From: Pararge aegeria | Taxonomy: Eukaryota; Arthropoda; Insecta; Lepidoptera; Nymphalidae | Assembly: GCF_905163445.1 (NCBI RefSeq) | Contig: NC_053187.1 | Span: 4,588,001-4,652,000, forward strand | Length of the DNA: 64,000 nt | Direction of reading: 5' to 3' | Made by a program: the position numbers and the translations under genes | Notes under the pieces: generated by a model | What the model saw: the letters and a program-made list of their open reading frames with translations, nothing else | Database searches by the model: none | Told to the model about the DNA's origin: nothing | Shown: positions 1 to 11,704 of the stretch, piece by piece | Layout of the letters: each line of letters starts with the position of its first letter | Position numbering within the stretch: the stretch's first letter is position 1

Positions 1-590
1 TGTTCAAATAAACTTTTCATTTTCGCCCTGTGCCCATCAACCTGAGGCGTAGGTCTGAAGTCTCATATGCTTATAATCAGACCGGCAACCCTGCACTTAC
101 GATCGGAATATGCAACGCTGCCTTGAGGCAGAAATAAGCATGACGATAGTACCCTGATGAGCTTTGTTACAAAAAGCCAACTACTACTAAAATTTATTTT
201 GCGCATTGAATATCTATTAAGCTTAATTTGCTATACCCACTCCTTATAATTTGTACAATCCTTCCAAATTTCATAAAAATTCCATATTTCTGTTTCTACT
301 GGAAGTATTGTGAACGGAGGATTGCAAAATAAGCTAAATGTTATTTGTACTATATATATATAAATATATATATATATTCTTAAGCTATTCAGTTTTCCGA
401 TGCGATGTCGCGTGGAAACCGATTAGGGGTATGATTACCATACTACCATCTTAGACTGCATCATCAATTACAATCAGGCGTGATTGCAGTCAAGGGCTAA
501 CTTGTAGTGATATAAAAAAAAATGTGTAAAAGTAGACCTGTTTGTGACAGAGCTCGTCCGGGGAAGTATCTCCATGCTTATTTCAGCCGT
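1..590. other. Repeat remnants, no gene
   Basis: 1-180 resembles a dispersed repeat (GGCAACCCTGCACTTACGAT; GCCTTGAGGCAGAAATAAGC). 395-530 shares TGCGATGTCGCGTGGAAACC and ATTGCAGTCAAGGGC with 21240-21385. A (TA)n palindrome lies at 350-378. Confidence 0.5.
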
Positions 591-697
591 ATTAAAGCTT
601 ATTGTTCATTGTAGTATCTATATCATGAAATAATGCAAAATAACGCCTATAGGAGCAGGCGTTAGGCCAAACATATAGATAGTATCTCTTATGTATT

Positions 698-968
698 TTA
701 ATAATAATAAAATAAATAAATATAGTACGACAATACACACACCGCCATCTAGACCAAAAGTAAGCGTAGCTTGTGTTTTGGGTACTAAGATGACTGATGA
801 ATAATTTTACGAGTAATATACATAAATACTTATAATATACAGATAAACACCGAGACACTGAAAAACATTCATGTTCATTACAGAAACACTTTCCAGTTGT
901 GGGAATCGAACTCACGGCCTTGGACTCAAAAAGCAGGTCAGCTGCCCACTGCGCCAATCGGTCGTCAA
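698..968 (-). mobile_element. SINE, GATTGGCGCAGTGGG family
   Basis: Minus-strand copy: B box complement in GGGAATCGAACTCACGG, head complement at CACTGCGCCAATCGG, tail AATAAATAAATATAGTACGAC. Confidence 0.8.
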
Positions 969-1338
969 ATTTTGCTTTCAATTTTGCGCGCGCGCAGCTA
1001 CGTGCTTAAACTACAGCTAATGACCATCACTCCATAAATACAAATCTCCGCCATGCCAGAACGCAAGGCTACTGAGTCGCGAAAGCTCGCACTTTCCTTC
1101 ATGACCGTGTCAGTGCCGCAGTTAGCAACGTAATCACTTTAGAATGTGTGTTTACTTGTTTTTTTTTGTGTACTTAACGGGGTGTCCCTTGTAAGGCAAG
1201 AAGGTGACACCGTTTGAGTGCACTTATCCTGCTTTGCTCGCTGATCTCTAGGGCGTGTCGCTCTTACAAAGTTTCTACATGATTAGGTCGTGCCTAGAGA
1301 AAAATACATTAAATTACAGAATCCTCATTCAGCTTTGA

Positions 1339-1555
1339 CGGCCGATTGGGGCAGTTTGTTCCTGCTTTCTGAGTCCAAGTCCAAACTGGAAAATGTTTGT
1401 ATGATGAGCATGATTGTTTTTCAGTGTCTGGGTTTTTATATGTATATTATAAGTATTTATGTATATTATTCACAAAAATACCCATAACACAAGCTACACT
1501 TACTTTGGGGCTAGATGACGATGTGTGCGTTGTTGTAGTATATGAATTATAAATT
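1339..1555 (+). mobile_element. SINE, GATTGGCGCAGTGGG family (diverged)
   Basis: GCCGATTGGGGCAGTTTGTT head with lost B box, then the shared body including CCATAACACAAGCTAC. Confidence 0.7.
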
Positions 1556-1559
1556 AGCT

Positions 1560-2600
1560 ATTTATCGGATCTCAGCTGAACATCGGCGGCATGCATGTAC
1601 CTTAAATACATGGAAAATGTTGAGCTGTACACCCTTTCTGTCTGGTGTTACACACAGACATTCTGTTTTATAGACAGGCTATATTAATATAAGATGTACT
1701 GTTTGTAACACTTAACATGAATAAATGTATTATGTTTCTTTCTTTCTTATTGTATGCATTGCATTTAGTCCACAAACAGTGAAAACACCCCGCGCATCTT
1801 TCACTTTACACCCGCGGAATGTTGCTAGGTCATAAATTTTTTCCCATTTTCCTATTTCAGTGGGAACGGTTAGAAAATAAGAGGTACAATAATTGCTGGC
1901 AACTGCTAAATGAATGAATGAATGAACTGCTGTATGAAGTGTCTACCCGTTTGTTTGAGGAACCAATCTAAAGTGGAATGGTTTTTGATGCTTCAATAAG
2001 ATTCGTGTACAAGGTTTCTGTATGTTCTTAATTCCGTGAGCAAATGGCCTTTGTTACTCTCCTTCCTTTTATAACTTTTTGCCAAAAATCAAATCAAACG
2101 GTTTCCTATTTAGGGCGAAAAGGAAGGACAAACAAACAAATACACATAATATTAAGTATGCGATTCCATACTAGAAGGGTGCCAATGGGACCTTATTACT
2201 ACGTGTTCGCTGTCCGTCTGTTCGTCTATTCGAAAACGGGTTTTATCGCTTGAAACTCAATATAGAGTGTATGTTATAGACAAGTTAAAAATTTAAATAA
2301 TAATGTTTTTGTGTTTTTAGCGCGATCCTAATAACGTTGATAGCGCAGTAAATATATGAGCTATATTAACTGTGTTAATACTGTGTAGTGTTTCATGTAG
2401 CATCTCGGTGTGAATGTCCAACTCATACATAGCTGGGTTTTCTTTTGACCCACGTAAGGTATTTCATAAAAAGCCAAACTAATTTCTACCATTATCATCC
2501 ACTCATCGAGTTCTTGGTTTGCGGCAGGGATAGCATCGTTGGTCGAATTTTGCAAAGACAAATAACCTGTTTATTATAGTAATAATTGGGAAACCTTCGC
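1560..2600. other. Intergenic, dispersed repeat piece at 1740-2045
   Basis: 1740-2045 matches 56835-57055 (TTTCACTTTACACCCGCGGAATG...; GGTTTCTGTATGTTCTTAAT). No supported gene. Confidence 0.5.
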
Positions 2601-2609
2601 AACACTTAA

Positions 2610-3075
2610 AATCAAAGACAAAGTCAAATAATTCTTTATTCAAATAGGCACATAGATGGCACTTTTGATATGTACATTACATGTAAAATATGACATAGGA
2701 GTGAGTTGATGGCGATAAATAAATTCGTCAACTTAAAACTAAAGCTATGAGGGTTCCAAACGCGCCCTGGTCTAAGAAGAAGCCCACAACAAACTTAGCC
2801 GGTTGTTATTTTTTTTTGGTTATCACCATCTCACATTGTCCTTTAAAAACTAATTAAAGAAGCAACCTGGTTAGAGCAATAATTTACACCCAAGCATTTT
2901 GATCGTTGACGTAGTCCTTAATACTATAATAGGACTTTTCTATGAGCTTACGTTTAATACATTACTTAGCTTCTGACCGAAACAAAGCATTGCAATAATG
3001 CTACTTTGCGGAAGAAATAGGGATGGTGGTAGTCTCACTTCTCAGGACGAGCTCTGTCACATAAAATACTACTAC
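2610..3075 (-). mobile_element. Dispersed LINE 3'-end-like repeat
   Basis: ATTCTTTATTCAAATAGGCAC followed by ATCACCATCTCACATTGTC and ACTATAATAGGACTTTTCTAT; the same blocks recur at 63730-64000. Orientation is inferred from the A-rich/T-rich end. Confidence 0.55.
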
Positions 3076-3079
3076 TACT

Positions 3080-4040
3080 ACTGGCGTACATCGTAAAGAC
3101 CCATCGGAACAATATAAATACGAACAAAATAGCAAGCACTGTCTCGAATCCGTTTGTATTTTTGTTATCTCTGATGTGATTAATTGTTTAGGTGTTAAGA
3201 TTACGCTAAGCCGTCCTAGATATAATTAAATATCATTGATGAATTGCTCGTGCTAAGATTTATATAGTCACTGATAAAAAATATTGTGTTAGACTGTAGA
3301 TTTTTTATGTGCCACTAGGTCGTTTTACTGTTATAGATTGATTTAAATATTAAGATCATGTCCTATCGCTCAGGTTTTTGTTTAAAAATCTGCAGCAATA
3401 TGCTAAGTCGCGGCAATTTCGTAACTGTATCATACGGGTGCTTTATACATTTTCCATAATATCAGTTTTTGCATTTGTAACATTGATAGATTTAGTTGTG
3501 ACATTTCAATTTTTTGGTTTAATTTAACTTTTTCCAGTTTTAATAATTACTAGTGTTTACTATTACTTTTTATGTGTTGCAGAACAATGAAATGTTTTTT
3601 TTCTTTCTTTCTTATGATTTTTTTCCTATAATTGTACTTTGTATAAACGAAAAATTCAATCTTCCGGTTTAAACCTCGTATGCACGATGTAAGAAAATAA
3701 CCCATTTGTGTACAAGTTTATCTAATATACATCCCAAAAAGTATACTTTAAATTAATGTTAGAAAAGAAAAAAAGCTTTTTAAACCATTGTGTAATCGAA
3801 AACGGAAGTTTTAAAATTGAACTCTTAGTGGTTTCGTTTATAAGAAAATAAAGTGGTAAGTTTTTCTCTAATATTCACGTATTTAATATACATATACGTT
3901 ACATGAATCTGCATGCCAAAGTGCTTGCCTACTGTCCCATTCTTCTATAATTCAAAGAAGTTTATCTTATAGTTTTTTATTTTTATTTTATTTATTTGCT
4001 GTATAAAAACATAACACAAGTGAATATGCTCATAACAATA
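3080..4040. other. AT-rich intergenic, no gene seen
   Basis: No coding or repeat signal recognised beyond short A/T tracts. Confidence 0.5.
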
Positions 4041-4044
4041 TTTT

Positions 4045-4266
4045 TAAAATAAATAAATATACTATGACAATACATAAATCGCCATTTAAAGTAAGCGTGT
4101 TATGGGTACTAAGGTGTCGGGTGAATATTTTTATGAATATACATAAATACTTATAATATACAGATAAACACCCAGACACTAAATAGCACTGTCCAGTTCT
4201 GAGAATCGATCCCTCGGCCTTGGACTCAGAAAGCCGGGTCTGTGCTCACTGCGCCAATCTGCCATC
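4045..4266 (-). mobile_element. SINE, GATTGGCGCAGTGGG family
   Basis: Minus copy: AAATAAATATACTATGACAA tail, GAGAATCGATCCCTCGGCC B-box complement, CACTGCGCCAATCTG head complement. Confidence 0.8.
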
Positions 4267-4919
4267 AAGCTATACTTTCCTAATTGACTTTTAATCATCT
4301 GTACGATCTCTGCGAACATGTTAAGAAGCATTTGCCCTAATTACTCTTGCGTATTGATAAAACAAGGTTCATGCACCCTGCAAGTCGCACAGAAACCCCA
4401 CTGTATTGAAAGCCCATGGCATGCGATCATATTTATTAGCATTGGGCATAATAGTCCTTATTTTTTAAATCATAGAGGTGGAATCTGTGTAGGATCATCT
4501 ATAGATGATTCCAGTCTCGTTGGCTGTATTGAATGTGGATTAATTCACGCAATGTCATATGAATTAACAATTACTAGACGCTAATTGATCACGCAACTGA
4601 ATAATGAAGTAACGTTGTCTCACATGAGATTAACATGTTAACGTTTGGGACGATTAACTAAGCGCTATTTGATTAACCAAGCAATAAAATTCACTTTAAG
4701 TTCGTGAGCAGCATTGCTGTTTAGTTAGTTAGTAAGGAATGTTTTTACTCTGAAAAATGTAGAAAAGAAGATTGACTTAAACTATCTCATCATCTAACAG
4801 AGTGGTTCTCATCTGAGAATGAGTAGGATTCCTCATTCTCTCTTAAAATAAATTTGGCTTAAACCAACTCTCCTCTATTGCCAAATATGATTGAAATTGA
4901 AATTGTGTAATTGAATATG

Positions 4920-5045
4920 CAGTGGCGTGCACTGGGTTTCTTACCAGCAGGAAAGTTGCATTAAAAAGAAAAAATCCTCCTGTCATTCTCATTTCAATTT
5001 TAGGGTATGCAGTGCTTTTGTGCACTTATGAAGTGTACGCCACTG
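4920..5045. mobile_element. 126-bp MITE with CAGTGGCGTGCAC ends
   Basis: Ends CAGTGGCGTGCACT... and ...AGTGTACGCCACTG are inverted repeats. The same termini occur at several other sites (10471, 27590, 47310, 57890, 58590). Confidence 0.75.
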
Positions 5046-5102
5046 TGAATATGATATGCCCACCACAAGCGGAAACGTATTCTTTATATCGTTCCTTAAT
5101 AC

Positions 5103-5360
5103 ACCATCATCATCATATCAACCCATTACCGGCCCACTACAGGGCACGGGTCTCCTCCCACAATGAGAAGGGGTTAAGGCCGTAGTCCACCACGCTGTAC
5201 CTACATTATAGATCAGGGAAGCAGGTTTCTTAACGATGTTTTCCTTCACCGTTGAAGCAAGTGATATTTGTATTGCTTAAAACGCATATAATTAACAAAA
5301 GTTAGAGGTGCGTCCTAGGATTCGAACTCGGCTCCATCACCGCTTCAAATCACCACTGAT
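5103..5360 (-). mobile_element. SINE, GTTCGAATCCCAGCACGCAC family
   Basis: Minus copy: ATCAACCCATTACCGGCCCA tail, GATGTTTTCCTTCACCGTTG body, GGATTCGAACTCGGC B-box complement, then ATCACCGCTT head complement. Confidence 0.8.
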
Positions 5361-5364
5361 TTTT

Positions 5365-7230
5365 TAATACATATTAAGAACGTTATTTAAGGTCATAAGA
5401 TTTGTCGGTACATTAATAAAATATCTTATCTTATTTTTTTATCTCACATTGTGGAAGATAATAACAGCGGTAGTTGCCTTTAGCAGATATCTTTGGTCTA
5501 TAGTTTTTAGGATTTTGGACCCAAACGGAATCCTATTACAAAGCCTACGGTTTTTTGTCTGTCTCTCACAACGTTGAACAGCCGGCAGTTTAGTTTAATT
5601 TATTAGTTTAATACACTAGCAACAAATAATTAAAAAATATATAAATGTTGCTGCGACATATTGTTGTTAACTTATTTACTCAGAGAATTTATATCATGTG
5701 GTGATGAAGTAACCCGTTTTGCCGGTGTTCGACGTACACTTCTATTTTCTAGCCGGTTTTTTAATAACTAATTTATTATATAATACTATAGTTATATAAT
5801 ACACTTTTATACATAATTCGTATCTCATTTATTTTATCACTCGTATCATCATAATATTAACTTAGTTGTCTGTGAGTTTTGGTTTCTTGAGCAATTAGCT
5901 ACGTGACATAAAGTTGGGTTACTTTTTGAGTTTCCGTAAACTTTAATGAAACTGCCTATATTTTTTCTATAGGAAACCCGCTAATTAACTGCGCGGACGA
6001 AGTAGTAGCAAGCAGCATAAACGGGCTGCCTACTATAGAAAAATAGTTAAATCTGTCCTGTGAACGCCTTATAAATAAACGTGGCATAACGTCGTAATAG
6101 GTATGCAGTTTTTGGCACACTTCAACTGAAAGCACCATTTCAATGCAAGAGCGTGATAAAACACTGCATGGCTATTCCGACGTTATGCGAAAATTATAAA
6201 GAAAACTTACAGCTTAGCTTACTGTTTTAGAAACCCCGAGTGGTAACATCGATGTGGGAAATACACCTACCACTACTTCATTCTTAACTTATCGACTTAG
6301 ATTTCGGTCAAGTACAAACTTGCAAATGAAAGAAACTAGTTACATTTACATGCACTTAAGAACCCGTTATTTTATAACCCAGTTTTTGTTTTTTTTTTAT
6401 ATCTATACTACTTACAATTTAAGAGAGGAAAGATTTGTTCGTTTGTTTATTTTTAATCGATAAAATTTAAAAATAATAAATAGATTTCGAAAATTCTTTC
6501 ACAAAAGTTATATGGGCTATATTTAATTTTATTTTTCATCCTGAAATAATTGTAATTTTAAAGCCAGAAGACAACATCTTAAGTAATGAAAAATGTCACC
6601 AAAAACATATACGAGCATATACCTGTGAATATATTCCTTATGCTCTTATAAATGAACCAAAATTAATGCATTTTATTTATGTCGAATAAATAAATAATAA
6701 TTTGTGATTTTTCAAGTCATTTTTAACCCTAAGATAATAATGCTTATAAAAAGAAATCGAATGATTAGTAAGTATGTACACAATAAACTGACAGGTACTT
6801 TATTATGTAGATATTTACCTTGGCCATTATAGCATGTTTTTTGGTTGCATAGTTCAGGAGATAATGAATAATTAATATCACGGGACGTATGGGAGGCGCT
6901 TATATCTATCGATATAATATTACGTTACGGCCTTTAGTTGAATCGGGCGAAGCCGTGGGTAACAGCTAGTGTCATGCAAAGCTATTCTTTGTTCGCGTGT
7001 TTTGTCCTCGTGAGAACGCTATCTCGATATTAAAATTCCGTAGCTATGTTTAGCGTGCGCATTGAATAATTGTATGGACTTGTTTTGTATGTAATCGTTG
7101 TATGGAAGAGCTGTAACCTGTAAAGTAGGGGTGTCTCGTGTATGTGAATTAAGTTACCCAAAACAGTTGCTTACACCTGACCTTTATAAACACAATACAA
7201 ATATAGTAGTTGCAGAGCTTTTTGAGGTTA
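5365..7230. other. Intergenic, no gene supported
   Basis: Only scattered short ORFs. 6935-6972 (GGCGAAGCCGTGGGTAACAG...CTAGT) is a repeat terminus also seen at 8380 and 59975. Confidence 0.5.
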
Positions 7231-7239
7231 TGATTGCCG

Positions 7240-7420
7240 GTATAATTACAGGCCCATGGGGTTGATGGACATAGGAACGTGTTTCTAAGCATGCTCTGTG
7301 AGGCATGCTCTGTTAATATTCGATGGTTTTCCCCTTACCATCCCATTTGAACCATCTGTTTGGGCCTATGTCCAGGAGTGGAAGTCCATGGGTTGAAATG
7401 CTGAATTTATGAAACTTTAC
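7240..7420 (+). mobile_element. RTE-type LINE 3'-end remnant
   Basis: GGCCTATGTCCAGGAGTGGA followed by AGTCCATGGGTTGAAATGCTG is the decayed 3' end of a lepidopteran RTE-like element. Confidence 0.4.
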
Positions 7421-7424
7421 TCCT

Positions 7425-8340
7425 GATGTGAGATCGGACCCACATATGATGACTTCCTTGTCTAACTATCTTCTCTTTCCGTGTCTATATATATTCTCTT
7501 CGAAGAGATAGAAGATCATCATCATATATCTTCTCTTTCTTCTCTTCGAAGAAAAGATATATGAGATATACGGGACGGAAAGTCCGTTTAAAAATTTCAT
7601 AAGTGCCTACTTGAAAAAGAATAGAAAAAAGTGGGTATGTTTTTGAAATAACTGCGTTTATTAACTTCATATAATTAAATTGAAGTTTCATCCTCGACTT
7701 TCTCAGCAGTTTCACATAAACGCAATCACTCTAAAGATAAGATACTTTAAAAAAAAAACTGATTATTAAAACTGGTTTACAATTGGTTAGCACCGAGCGT
7801 TATAAAAAAAAAAAAAACATATTAAATTAGACAGACTTGGCTACCTTGAAATGATCTCTAAGTATGCAGACTACTGATTCTGAAGTCGGAAGTGTACAGA
7901 AAACATTCAAATTGGCATTTGATCGTTACTACATATTCCTTATACGTGTAAATGAAAATAGATATAATACTTCACATGCTTTAGAGGCGGAGGACATTAT
8001 GTACCGTCTCTGAGACTTATCTGTGTAACCGAATACCTAATGGTTTTTGAGTAAGCCTCTGCCATCATTTTTAGAACATCACATCCAAAAATAAATCATG
8101 TGACTCCTGTCACTCTATTATGTACGCGTAGCGTAGCGCAGGTATTATGCGCGCGTCGGTCTTTTATCTTCAATAGGGTTGTCATAAGTAAACATTTTTT
8201 TTTTTTGGAAAATAAATATGCTTCTTTAGATTTAATATTTTTAGGGGGATTCCATATGAAATTTACTTATGCACCCCCAAAACGTTGCTGCTCGTTCTTT
8301 GTTCCTTGTATGGCACCCGCGGGAAGGGGCGCACTACAAC
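7425..8340. other. Intergenic; imperfect TCTCTTCGAAGA repeats at 7490-7565
   Basis: TTCTCTTCGAAGA is present twice within 80 bp, with ATATATCTTCT complements. Otherwise no gene is seen. Confidence 0.5.
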
Positions 8341-8344
8341 TAAA

Positions 8345-8405
8345 TTGAATGCCACATCAAAAAACAAAATCAAACGCAGACGAAGTCGCGGGCAACAGCT
8401 AGTAA
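8345..8405 (+). mobile_element. Terminus of Helitron-like dispersed repeat
   Basis: GCCACATCAAAAAACAAAAT...GACGAAGTCGCGGGCAACAG, CTAGT end; the same end is at 59950-59998 and, inverted, at 54650-54700. Confidence 0.55.
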
Positions 8406-8409
8406 GAAT

Positions 8410-9300
8410 ATAAATAAATAAATAAACCTCACTTCCGGCTGATCGGTATCCGAATAAAGCACTGTCATTATTGTTTCTAATATTTATAATTAAATGAGCT
8501 AAAAGGTAATGTTGTAATATAATGAGTGCTTAAAGGTTCTTTAATCAAGTTCACCGATCATTGCCATTTGTAATACTACCTATACAAGTCACGAGCCGTT
8601 TTCAATGTGAATGCGAACAGTAGAGTTAGTACAAGTTTTGTTCTCTCGCATTCGACGAGTCGTTTTCGAGTATGGAAGTACTTGACCGTCGAAGTAAAAT
8701 GGATCCTATTTCTATTGTGTTATAGTTCAAATTTTAATACTCTCAGCTCGGTCTTTTGACAGAATGTTTGTAAAACAAAAATCAGAAGTGCAGGATTTGC
8801 GACTCCAAAACCATTTTATTTTATTTTTACGATACCTATATATCGATAATCGAAAACCACGCATCGATTGCAAGCGAGTAAATCTTGTACTAAGGTTACT
8901 GGTCGTAGAATTATGTCAAACCACTGCCATTTGTCATTGAAAAGTTATCTCTATCACAACTGCTAAGGATTCAAATTAGTTTAATGTCTATCAGCGATCA
9001 ATCTAACAACAGGTTCGCTCAGTTGTAGAATTGAGTTTGGACGGTGGTTTTATGAGTTTTTTTTCGGTTTATTATTTTGGTTGTGTCGTTTTTATTGCAA
9101 CAAAAAAACAACACAACTCCTAAACGTAAGCCGGTTATGTAGGTTTTTGTATGTTTATTTTTTATATGTATATTGTATGCTTGCCTATGCTGCTATTTGA
9201 CAATTGAGTTACTGGCATGTATCACGATATATTTGTAGGGTACATATTACAATAATTCCTGTATTCTTTGTTGTTATATTGCGGATATGTATGTATGTAT
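8410..9300. other. Intergenic; possible upstream region of cystinosin
   Basis: No gene or repeat recognised. A (TATG)n run starts at 9287. A non-coding cystinosin first exon could lie between here and 11595, but no site stands out. Confidence 0.35.
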
Positions 9301-9312
9301 GTATGTGTTTAA

Positions 9313-9556
9313 GCGGCGATAGCCCAGTGGGTAGGACTTCGACTTAACTTTCAAGGGGCGAAGTTCGAATCCGAGCACGCACCTCTCTCTGACTTTTATT
9401 GTTAAGTGTGTTTTAAGCAATTAAAATATCACTCGCTTCTCCATAATGTTCTCGAAAGCGTGTGGAGTCCATCGACCCGCACTTACCCCCTTCCCATTGA
9501 GGGAGGAGACAAATGCCCTGTAGTGGGCCGGTAAAGAGTTGATTTGATGATGTAGG
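9313..9556 (+). mobile_element. SINE, GTTCGAATCC family (best-preserved head)
   Basis: Head GCGGCGATAGCCCAGTGGGT (A-box) and AAGTTCGAATCCGAGCACGC (B-box), then the standard body to GTAGTGGGCCGGTAAAGAGT and GATGATG. This is a SINE, not a tRNA gene, because the tRNA-like head continues into the repeat body. Confidence 0.85.
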
Positions 9557-9559
9557 TGT

Positions 9560-10010
9560 TTATTTGTATGCTATATTTAATAGTATCTTAAGGCTAGCGC
9601 CGGTTGTAAATGTAGTTTGTTCAGGACGGTGAACAGCTGTTGCCGTGTTTGTTGTTAGCCGTGAAGGTATATTTGCGCGGAAAGTTTGAAAAGTTCCACT
9701 TTTGAATCCGGTCGAGCTTGCGAACATGTATTACTACTATGTGTTTTTTTTAATATATTAATTTATTCTTAGTTGTTATATATACCTTAGTTGTATGTAT
9801 TTAAGTACTTGCTATTAATAAATAACTAAGATTTTTAGCACAGAATTAAATCGTTAATAACAAAAATATTCGCGATACTAAATAATTTATGTTTTGGCAC
9901 AAATAATTTATTTATTTAACTATATGATATTATATTACAAGAATATTATGTATAGTTCATGGGATAAGAGTATGTTGATTATTATTTTTAAATAGTGATG
10001 TTTCTGGTAC
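9560..10010. other. AT-rich, no gene seen
   Basis: 9590-9740 is a GC-richer patch (GGCTAGCGCCGGTTG; GTGAAG|GTATAT) that could be a non-coding exon, but this is a guess. Confidence 0.3.
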
Positions 10011-10135
10011 TAATGTATATAATTCATAAAAATATTCATCAGTCACCTTAGTACCCATAACACAAGCTACGCTTACTTTGGGGCTAGATGGCGATGTGTG
10101 TATTGTCGTAGTATATTTATTATTATTATTATTAT
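10010..10135 (+). mobile_element. SINE 3' half, GATTGGCGCAGTGGG family
   Basis: AAAATATTCATCAGTCACCT, CCCATAACACAAGCTACGCT, ATGGCGATGTGTGTATTGTC and a (TTA)n tail. Confidence 0.75.
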
Positions 10136-10470
10136 TAAATCTACATAGTAAAATTGAAAATCTCCAATACGAGTTATAAAAACTTAAGGATAGGCATTGT
10201 AAGATTTGTAGTATTGAAGATTTTCTTAATTTTATATTCACTGCATAACCTGTGCATTCCCTCTATGCACGCCACTGAGTATGAGACACATACCGACCTG
10301 CGAATAAAAAACCGCGCAATAAAACCCATTCGACGCAGCTTGAAGGTATTGTTTGTGGTATCGAACCCATAACATGACTCTTAAAGAGGAAAACGCAATG
10401 TAATGCTTCTACAAATCTAGATTTACTCGTCCCAATTCACATTGATGATACACAAGACCACAACTACAGA

Positions 10471-10543
10471 CAGTGGTGTGCATTATATAGATGCACAAAA
10501 GCACTGCCTACCCGAGTCAAAAAACCCAATGCATGCCACTCTG
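10471..10543. mobile_element. 73-bp MITE-like copy with CAGTGGTGTGCAT ends
   Basis: The left end CAGTGGTGTGCAT and the right end ATGCATGCCACTCTG are near-inverted; same family as 4920-5045. Confidence 0.6.
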
Positions 10544-10549
10544 CATAGA

Positions 10550-11590
10550 ATTAGTACCTACGGATTTGTATAAGTGAGAAATGTTTGTTATTTCATGCAT
10601 TCGTTACTTTTATCGTTACTTTATGTGCCATAAAATTATATTTTAATAGTTTCTGAATTGGATACCCTCAGTTGAATTTGTAATATTATATTTAACCAGG
10701 TGTTCAGGGTTATTGAATATTCAATTTTATCAAACTTTGAAAAGGATTTTCATGCCGTATTATTGTACACCGGTGCGTCATAGCAAAGTATTGTTGCCAT
10801 TGTTAAGTGTTCACTAAAATGACAGTAAGTACTAAAATAAGTATCTATTGTCATTTTTACACGATGTTCTAAACGTTAAGGCAACTGTCACACTAACTAC
10901 GATGAGCGATATGCGAGTGAAGCTAGAATCTAAAAAGCATAGCGAGAAGCAGTGCCGGATTAACCACGATTAAAGGGAGCCTCGCATATTTAATACCGCT
11001 CATCTCTGCCTGACTGACTGACTGACTGACTGACTGACAGACACGTACACGCACACGCACACGCATACAGACAACGCCTATAGTAATTTACTACACTATT
11101 AATTATCCACAAAATAGGAACCCATAGCAGATCAAGGGCTCATTTAAAAAAAATCCTACGGGCCCCGCGCTTGATTAATCAGGCACTCGCGAGAAGCAAG
11201 AGGAATAGGTAGAACGTCTCGCAAAATTCGATCGCGTAAAATTAAACTACGATTCGTATCGGATCGATATAGCGCCATCTAATTACTATACTGGGAAACA
11301 GTATTGTAACCATGGAGTTTTAGACTTTTCCTGTAAAAGGGGCGCTATTAACGTATCGCCTATTTATTTACGCGATCAAAAATGCGCCTTTTACAAGTTT
11401 TACATTATGTTTCATTTAATAATGGCCGAATGAGTGATATTTTATTTATTTATTGCTCGGCGGCGCTTGTTTGCTCGGCGGCGGTGGAAAAAGTGCCTTA
11501 AAATATTTGAAACTCATCTTAGAAATCTATAAAATATCTAACTATTTTTTTTATTATTAAACTAGTTATTAACAATTATTTTTATTTGTT
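10550..11590. other. Upstream of cystinosin coding start; microsatellite at 11010
   Basis: A (GACT)n run at about 11010-11038. 11430-11470 repeats GCTCGGCGGCG. No coding exon supported; promoter not identified. Confidence 0.4.
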
Positions 11591-11595
11591 CACAG

Positions 11596-11704
11596 ATAAA
11601 TAAAACAGCAAGAATGGCACTGCAGTCATCATTGTTCCCCGGGAGCACCGGGGCGTGCTCTAGTCATAGGATAAGCGTCTGTTTCTTTGCCATGTTTTTA
11701 TTAG
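11596..11704 (+). CDS. CTNS: Cystinosin exon with start codon and signal peptide (coding from 11614)
   Basis: ATG at 11614-11616. The peptide ends in a hydrophobic stretch (RISVCFFAMFLLG) typical of a signal peptide. The donor TTAG|GTAAGT follows 11704, leaving phase 1. A pyrimidine-rich tract ending TTCACAG at 11595 looks like a splice acceptor, so 11596-11613 is probably the end of the 5' UTR and a non-coding first exon should lie upstream; I could not place it with confidence. Confidence 0.88.

Noticed and set aside
9313..9385. tRNA gene candidate (A box and B box spaced as in tRNA)
   Set aside because: It continues into a repeat body shared with at least eight other sites, so it is a SINE head.
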